A stretch of DNA of 5,118 bases from Pyrinomonadaceae bacterium (GTDB lineage: Bacteria > Acidobacteriota > Blastocatellia > Pyrinomonadales > Pyrinomonadaceae). Position numbers and translations under genes: made by a program. Below the pieces are notes generated by a model, which did not search any database, was not told the origin of the DNA, and saw only the letters and a program-made list of their open reading frames with translations. Within the stretch, counting starts at the first letter, position 1, and each line of letters begins with the position of its first letter. Positions 1 through 3,491 of this stretch are shown in pieces. Where the stretch lies: the NCBI GenBank assembly GCA_013813825.1, contig JACCRA010000678.1, forward strand, positions 1-5,118. The letters run 5' to 3'.

Positions 1-98
1 GTAAAATCCGCCGTCTCGATGACGCACGGCCCGCCAATTAAAGTCAGCGGCTGCCCATCGCCGATGATCAAGTCGTCCGTGATTTGAGTTTGAATCAT
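1..98 (-). CDS. kdsA: 3-deoxy-8-phosphooctulonate (Kdo-8-P) synthase, N-terminal fragment cut by the window edge
   Basis: Only the first 32 codons are present; the gene continues past base 1. The enzyme condenses arabinose-5-phosphate with phosphoenolpyruvate to Kdo-8-phosphate in the cytoplasm, the committed step towards the LPS inner-core sugar Kdo. The translation starts [19 protein letters not shown] and then gives LIGGPCVIE at residues 20-28, which matches the first beta strand of the KdsA/DAHP-synthase barrel. The Cys at residue 25 occupies the position of the metal-ligand Cys in the metal-dependent KdsA class; E. coli KdsA has Asn there. The start is the ATG at 98-96, preceded by a purine-rich AAAGAAG only 3 nt away. 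It lies 33 bp downstream of kdsD on the same strand, so co-transcription is likely. A DAHP synthase of the AroF type also carries a GPC motif, but the kdsD neighbour strongly favours KdsA. Confidence 0.85.
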   Translation of the reverse strand, partial: MIQTQITDDLIIGDGQPLTLIGGPCVIETADF

Positions 99-131
99 CT
101 GCTTCTTTGGCTATCTGAATCTGAAGAACGC

Positions 132-1127
132 TTAGAGACCGTTGCGGACGATGTCGTGCAGGCGCAGCAGGCCGACGCAACGCCCGTCCGTGTCGTCAAC
201 TACTGGCAGCACGGAAATTTGCGATGGCCGGTTCTCCATCAGTTGCAAGGCACTGTAGGCGAGCAAACTTGGCGCAACCGTCACCGGTTCAGGCGTCATG
301 ATCTGCTCCGCGCGGAGGCCGGAGATTTTTTCCGGCTCGACCTGCTGCACCGCCCGTCGCAGATCGCCGTCCGTGATGATCCCGACAAGGCGTTCGCCTT
401 CATTAACCACGCTGACCGCGCCGAGGCCGCCCCGGCTAATAGTTGTCACGACTTCGATCCACGAGGCCTGCGGCGAAACCAGAGGGTTATCCGCCCCGCC
501 GTGCATCAGATCAAAAACTTTCAGCGACAGGCGCTTGCCTAAGCGGCCCGCCGGATGGTTCAAAGCGAAGTCTTCCGGCGTCAGCCCCTTTAATTGCATC
601 AGCATGATCGCCAGCGCGTCGCCAAGCGCCAGCGCGACAGTGGTGCTCGTGGTCGGGGCCAGGTTGAACGGGCAGGCTTCCTGATCAACCGCGGCGTCGA
701 GAACCACGCCGGCGCTACGCGCGAGCGTCGAGCGCAAATTGCCGACGACAGCGATCAGCGGCACGCCCCGGTGCTTCAAGTACGGCAGCAATGCGATCAA
801 CTCATCGGTCTCGCCGCTGTTGCTCAAAGCTATTGCCACGTCTCCCGCCGTCACGATGCCGAGGTCGCCGTGCAGCCCGTCGGACGGATGTAGATAGACG
901 GCGCTCGTTCCGGTGCTCGTGAAGGTGGCGGCGATCTTGCGCGCCACAATCCCAGACTTTCCGACGCCGAGCAGCACCACTTTGCCGCGACAGGCGGCCA
1001 GTAACTCGACGGCGCGCCCCACCTGCTCGTGATCAATCCGCTCCGCGCATCGCGTGATCGCATCGGCTTCCAGCTTCAGCAACTCGACGACGCCGAGGGC
1101 GTTGGCATGTTCCGGCGTCAAAGTCAT
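132..1127 (-). CDS. kdsD: Arabinose-5-phosphate isomerase (KpsF/GutQ/KdsD family, SIS plus two CBS domains)
   Basis: 331 aa, close to the 328 aa of E. coli KdsD. It interconverts ribulose-5-phosphate and arabinose-5-phosphate, the first step of Kdo synthesis, in the cytoplasm. An N-terminal SIS sugar-isomerase domain (about 36-175) carries GVGKSG (54-59), HGDLG (86-90), SNSGET (102-107) and LAPTTSTT (156-163). HPAGRLGKRL (191-200) is the family signature that links SIS to the CBS pair (about 206-258 and 276-331). Lys57, Glu109, Glu150 and His191 sit exactly two positions before the catalytic residues known in E. coli KdsD (K59, E111, E152, H193), so the enzyme looks active. The adjacent kdsA uses its product, which argues for KdsD rather than the GutQ sugar-alcohol role. 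The ATG at 1127-1125 is the first possible start: an in-frame TGA lies at 1133-1131, one codon upstream. The purine run GAGAG abuts this ATG but is 6 nt from a TTG at codon 3 (1121-1119), so the true start could be that TTG. Confidence 0.95.
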   Translation of the reverse strand: MTLTPEHANALGVVELLKLEADAITRCAERIDHEQVGRAVELLAACRGKVVLLGVGKSGIVARKIAATFTSTGTSAVYLHPSDGLHGDLGIVTAGDVAIALSNSGETDELIALLPYLKHRGVPLIAVVGNLRSTLARSAGVVLDAAVDQEACPFNLAPTTSTTVALALGDALAIMLMQLKGLTPEDFALNHPAGRLGKRLSLKVFDLMHGGADNPLVSPQASWIEVVTTISRGGLGAVSVVNEGERLVGIITDGDLRRAVQQVEPEKISGLRAEQIMTPEPVTVAPSLLAYSALQLMENRPSQISVLPVVDDTDGRCVGLLRLHDIVRNGL

Positions 1128-1161
1128 CTCTCAATTCAAGTACTTTTCCGGGACATTTGCT

Positions 1162-1204
1162 TCTGGCGAGCGCGCGGGGCAAGTCTTCCGGCGAACGCGC
1201 GAGG
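1162..1204. repeat. Imperfect 18-bp direct repeat, 25-bp spacing
   Basis: The unit at 1162-1179 (core ggcgagcgcgcg) recurs at 1187-1204 (core ggcgaacgcgcg) with 15 of 18 bases identical. The start-to-start distance is 25 bp, between two and two and a half helical turns. It lies 35 to 77 bp upstream of the kdsD start. It could be a pair of regulator sites or a chance GC-rich duplication; the sequence alone does not decide. Confidence 0.4.
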
Positions 1205-1211
1205 TATTTGA

Positions 1212-1231
1212 ACATCTCAAAGGCGAGATGT
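1212..1231. promoter_or_regulatory. Inverted repeat ACATCTC-(6)-GAGATGT between divergent genes
   Basis: A perfect 7-bp inverted repeat with a 6-nt centre (AAAGGC). It lies about 54 bp upstream of the -35 box of the rfbB promoter and 85 bp from the kdsD start, which would suit an operator for a dimeric regulator or a leader hairpin on a kdsD transcript. No U-run follows on either strand, so it is not a typical terminator. Its function is inferred from symmetry and position only. Confidence 0.35.
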
Positions 1232-1284
1232 GAAGCGGAGAGCGATGCGGTGAACAACCGTGCCACGATGCAACGCAAGTGGTC

Positions 1285-1312
1285 TTGACACGTTCGCGAC
1301 CGAATCCATAAA
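1285..1312 (+). promoter_or_regulatory. Sigma70-type promoter for rfbB
   Basis: A perfect -35 hexamer TTGACA (1285-1290) is followed after 16 bp by CATAAA (1307-1312), which matches the -10 consensus at four of six positions, including the A at position 2 but not the final T. Transcription would begin near 1319 and give a leader of about 38 nt before the rfbB ATG. Reading ATAAAC with a 17-bp spacer is a poorer alternative. The exact consensus -35 and its place in a divergent spacer make this a credible promoter for rfbB and perhaps rfbD. Confidence 0.6.
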
Positions 1313-1356
1313 CTCCCGCCGCGGCCATCACGGCAACAGGCCGGCACATAAAATTT

Positions 1357-2370
1357 ATGGACAAACTTTTCATCACGGGCGGCGCGGGTTTCATCGGCTC
1401 CGCTTTTGTCAGTCTGGCGCTTGCGGAATTTCCCCGTTGCCAGATTACCAACTTCGACGCGCTGACTTACGCCGGCAACCTCGACAACCTCGAAGGAATC
1501 GGCGAGCATCGCCACCGCTTCGTGCGCGGCGACATCGCCGACCGTGACGCGGTGCTGGCCGCGCTCGGCACGGAAACCGACGCGCTCATTAACTTCGCGG
1601 CCGAGTCGCACGTGGATCGCAGCATCGCCAGCGCCGACGAATTTTTGCGGACGAACATCAACGGCACACAGGTGTTGCTCGACGCGGGGCGCGCGCGCGG
1701 CGTTCGTCGTTTCGTGCAAGTCAGCACCGACGAGGTGATGGGCAGCCTACCGGAAGACGAGAACGCTTTTTTCACCGAGGATTCGCCGTTTGCGCCAAAC
1801 AGCCCGTATGCTGCGTCGAAGGCCGCCGCCGAGCATCTGGTGCGCGCCGCGCGTCACACCTTCGGGCTGGATACCGTCATTACGCGTTGCGGCAACAACT
1901 ACGGGCCACGCCAGTTCCCGGAAAAGTTTCTGCCGCTGATGCTCTCAAACGCGCTCGGCGACGAAACGATCCCCGTCTATGGCGACGGGCTGAACGTGCG
2001 CGATTGGATTTACGTCGAAGACCACTGCCGCGCCATCCTGCTCGCGTTGCTGGAAGGACGCGCGGGCGAGACTTATAACATTGGGGCGCGCAACGAGCGG
2101 CGCAATCTCGAAGTCGTCGAGTCAGTGCTGCGCGCCCTTGATAAGCCATCTTCGCTGATCAAGTTCGTCAAAGACCGCCCCGGCCATGACCGCCGTTATG
2201 CGATAAACCCATCGAAGGTGGAGACGGAACTCGGCTGGCGTCCACGCGAGACATGGGAGAGCGGCTTACAGAAAACCATTCGCTGGTACGCCGATCACCC
2301 GCGCTGGATCGAGCGCGCGCGGAACGGCGACTACCGCGATTACTATGCCCAACACTACGGCGCTCTGTGA
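1357..2370 (+). CDS. rfbB: dTDP-glucose 4,6-dehydratase
   Basis: 337 aa, a normal length for RmlB. It is an NAD-dependent extended SDR enzyme that converts dTDP-glucose to dTDP-4-keto-6-deoxyglucose, the second step of dTDP-L-rhamnose synthesis, in the cytoplasm. Visible motifs are TGGAGFIGS (7-15, NAD-binding Rossmann loop), FDALTYAGNLDNL (33-45, a family signature), NFAAESHVDRSI (79-90), STDEVMG (123-129) with the catalytic Thr124-Asp125-Glu126 triad, YAASK (151-155) with Tyr151 and Lys155, NNYGPRQFPEKFLPL (180-194) and DRPGHDRRYAI (273-283). The usual STDEVYG has Met instead of Tyr at 128. The ATG is the only usable start: an in-frame TAA lies at 1309-1311 and no other start codon lies between. 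No Shine-Dalgarno sequence is seen at normal spacing; the nearest, ACAGG, ends 16 nt upstream. rfbD follows after 86 bp. Confidence 0.97.
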   Translation: MDKLFITGGAGFIGSAFVSLALAEFPRCQITNFDALTYAGNLDNLEGIGEHRHRFVRGDIADRDAVLAALGTETDALINFAAESHVDRSIASADEFLRTNINGTQVLLDAGRARGVRRFVQVSTDEVMGSLPEDENAFFTEDSPFAPNSPYAASKAAAEHLVRAARHTFGLDTVITRCGNNYGPRQFPEKFLPLMLSNALGDETIPVYGDGLNVRDWIYVEDHCRAILLALLEGRAGETYNIGARNERRNLEVVESVLRALDKPSSLIKFVKDRPGHDRRYAINPSKVETELGWRPRETWESGLQKTIRWYADHPRWIERARNGDYRDYYAQHYGAL

Positions 2371-2456
2371 TTGCGGAATATGGAACTCGGATTACTGAAA
2401 CATCCGGTCTTACTCTGTAACCCGCAAGCGAACAAACTCTAGGCTTTAGAAGTTTT
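2371..2456. other. rfbB-rfbD spacer with a heptamer-periodic tract
   Basis: Directly after the rfbB stop, 2373-2400 reads as four successive 7-mers: gcggaat, atggaac, tcggatt, actgaaa, with GGA in the middle of the first three. This looks like a degenerate heptanucleotide repeat. The rest (2401-2456) shows no hairpin followed by a U-run, so no intrinsic terminator separates the genes. AGAAG at 2448-2452, 4 nt before the rfbD ATG, is a weak ribosome binding site. An in-frame TAA at 2418-2420, with no start codon after it, rules out a longer rfbD. Confidence 0.5.
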
Positions 2457-3320
2457 ATGAGAATTTTGTTGACTGGCTCCGCCGGGATGGTGGGTCGCGC
2501 GGTCGCCGGGCACTGCGCCGCGCTGGGCGATGGTGTGTTCGCACACGACCGCCACGGCCTCGACATCACCAATCCAGACGAGGTGGCCGCTGTCTTCGAC
2601 CGCGAACGCCCCGAAGCTGTGATCAACTGCGCCGCGTGGACCGATGTGGATGCGTGCGAGAGCGCTCCATCGGGCACACAGGCCATCCACGCCGGGGCCG
2701 TGGAAACGCTGGCGCGTCACAGTCGTCGCCACAACGCGGCCTTCGTCACAATCTCGACCGACTACGTCTTCGACGGGGAGAAGGAAGGCTTTTACACGCA
2801 GCGCGACGATCCAAATCCGCGGGGCGTCTATGCTGTCTCGAAACTCGATGGGGAACGCCTCGCGCGCGACGCTTACGCCCGCAGCATCGTCGTCCGCACC
2901 GGCTGGATTTTCGGGCGTGGCGGGCGCAATTTTCTGAGCCGCGTCGTCGATCTGGCGCTCTCCGGCCAGCCCATCAAAGCCATCCACGACGCCTACGGCA
3001 CGCCGACTTACGCGCCCCATCTCGCCGGACGTTTACGCGAACTCGTCGAGCGCGACCTGCCTGGCATTTATCACGTGACGAACGGCGGCGCGGGCACCAC
3101 TTTTGAAGAGTTCGCGCGCGCGGCGCTCGCCATCGCCGGCTGCTCCGACGCACAAATCGAAAGCGTATCGATTGACTCGCTACGGCGTCCCGCACCGCGA
3201 CCACGCAACTCGCGCCTGCGCTGCCTCCTTTCGGAACCCGCCGGCCTTGCCCCACTGCCGGATTGGCGAACGGCGCTCACCGAGTTTATTGCGGAGTGCC
3301 GAATGCGTAGTGGGGAGTGA
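2457..3320 (+). CDS. rfbD: dTDP-4-dehydrorhamnose reductase
   Basis: 287 aa, typical of RmlD. It is an NAD(P)H-dependent SDR enzyme that reduces dTDP-4-keto-L-rhamnose to dTDP-L-rhamnose, the last step of the pathway, in the cytoplasm. The N-terminal Rossmann loop is LTGSAGMVG (5-13), followed by INCAAWTDVDACE (56-68), STDYVFDG (100-107), the catalytic YAVSK (125-129, Tyr125 and Lys129), RTGWIFG (148-154) and the C-terminal substrate-side motif RPAPRPRNSRL (244-254). All are hallmarks of RmlD. The last nine residues (279-287, AECRMRSGE) are encoded by a heptamer-periodic tract at 3291-3318, so the natural C-terminus near EFIA seems to have been extended by repeat sequence. The ATG has only a weak AGAAG upstream, but no alternative start exists. 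rfbA and rfbC, often in the same operon, are absent from the window. Confidence 0.96.
   Translation: MRILLTGSAGMVGRAVAGHCAALGDGVFAHDRHGLDITNPDEVAAVFDRERPEAVINCAAWTDVDACESAPSGTQAIHAGAVETLARHSRRHNAAFVTISTDYVFDGEKEGFYTQRDDPNPRGVYAVSKLDGERLARDAYARSIVVRTGWIFGRGGRNFLSRVVDLALSGQPIKAIHDAYGTPTYAPHLAGRLRELVERDLPGIYHVTNGGAGTTFEEFARAALAIAGCSDAQIESVSIDSLRRPAPRPRNSRLRCLLSEPAGLAPLPDWRTALTEFIAECRMRSGE
3291..3318 (+). repeat. Degenerate heptanucleotide repeat overlapping the 3' end of rfbD
   Basis: Four successive 7-mers: gcggagt, gccgaat, gcgtagt, ggggagt. The first three begin GC and end in AGT or AAT; the fourth begins GG and ends in AGT. The period of 7 is not a multiple of 3, so it is not a protein repeat. 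It runs in frame through the last nine rfbD codons and the stop follows at once. The first unit resembles the gcggaat unit after rfbB, which suggests the same type of intergenic filler repeat. Confidence 0.5.
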
Positions 3321-3396
3321 AAGACAATCCACAAAACCAACTGTTTCTTTTGTCCCGCAATCCAAGTGTCCGCAATTCCCCGATGTCCTTGCCGTC

Positions 3397-3405
3397 TGGT
3401 ATCAT
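3397..3405 (+). promoter_or_regulatory. Extended -10 promoter candidate for the wzc-like gene
   Basis: TGGTATCAT is a TG-n motif followed by TATCAT, five of six matches to the sigma70 -10 hexamer. No good -35 is found at 16-18 bp upstream (TCCCCG at 17 bp, TTCCCC at 18 bp), which is tolerated when the TG extension is present. Transcription would begin near 3412 and give a leader of about 80 nt that contains the CTGATCA hairpin. Confidence 0.45.
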
Positions 3406-3449
3406 GCAAGGCCTCAATAGTTTGCGGCACAACCGCCGTCACCACCGGT

Positions 3450-3466
3450 GCTGATCACTGATCAGC
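3450..3466 (+). promoter_or_regulatory. Palindromic tandem element GCTGATC-act-GATCAGC
   Basis: A perfect 7-bp inverted repeat around a 3-nt centre that is also two tandem copies of the heptamer CTGATCA (3451-3457 and 3458-3464). It ends 7 nt before the AGGTAAGG ribosome binding region of the wzc-like gene. It could be an operator, an mRNA hairpin that affects translation, or another fragment of heptanucleotide filler repeat. Confidence 0.4.
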
Positions 3467-3491
3467 CCAACTAGGTAAGGTTTATATCGAG

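Larger units (their letters stand above)
1128..1356. other. Divergent intergenic region between kdsD and rfbB (229 bp)
   Basis: This is the only spacer over 200 bp. It separates the leftward Kdo genes from the rightward rhamnose genes and must hold the rfbB promoter; it would also hold any promoter directly upstream of kdsD. I see a rightward sigma70-type promoter (1285-1312), a 7-bp inverted repeat (1212-1231) and an imperfect 18-bp direct repeat (1162-1179 and 1187-1204). No convincing -35/-10 pair is visible for kdsD on the minus strand. Short open frames here have no recognisable protein motifs and overlap the flanking genes, so I annotate no gene. Confidence 0.8.
3321..3491. other. Intergenic leader region before the wzc-like gene (171 bp)
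   Basis: This contains a TG-extended -10 promoter candidate (3397-3405), an 8-bp palindrome CACCGGTG (3443-3450) and, abutting it, a tandem palindromic CTGATCA element (3450-3466), then the ribosome binding region AGGTAAGG (3473-3480). ACAAAA (3331-3336) and TTTTGT (3348-3353) could pair after rfbD, but the stem is AT-only apart from one pair and is not a convincing terminator. No open frame here is supported as a gene. Confidence 0.6.

Noticed and set aside
1231..1256. Possible further heptamer-periodic tract (agcggag, agcgatg, cggtgaa) in the divergent spacer
   Set aside because: The similarity between units is too weak to separate from chance in GC-rich DNA.
1128..1260. Minus-strand promoter for kdsD
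   Set aside because: I looked for TTGACA/TATAAT-like pairs reading leftward; the best candidates (such as AAATAC at 1209-1204) lack a matching -35, so none is annotated.
1033..1719. 228-codon minus-strand open frame spanning the kdsD start, the divergent spacer and the rfbB start
   Set aside because: It overlaps two well-supported genes and covers the promoter, and no motif is recognisable. GC-rich third positions produce such shadows.
2439..3020. 193-codon minus-strand open frame over rfbD
   Set aside because: It is antisense to conserved RmlD motifs and has no recognisable domain.
3331..3353. ACAAAA/TTTTGT inverted repeat after rfbD as a terminator
   Set aside because: The stem has one GC pair, the loop is 11 nt and no U-run follows, so stability is too low to call.
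3404..3454. 16-codon open frame (ATG at 3404) as a leader peptide for the wzc-like gene
   Set aside because: Its ATG lies inside the predicted -10 element, it has no ribosome binding site and no attenuator-like codon run apart from a few His/Arg codons.
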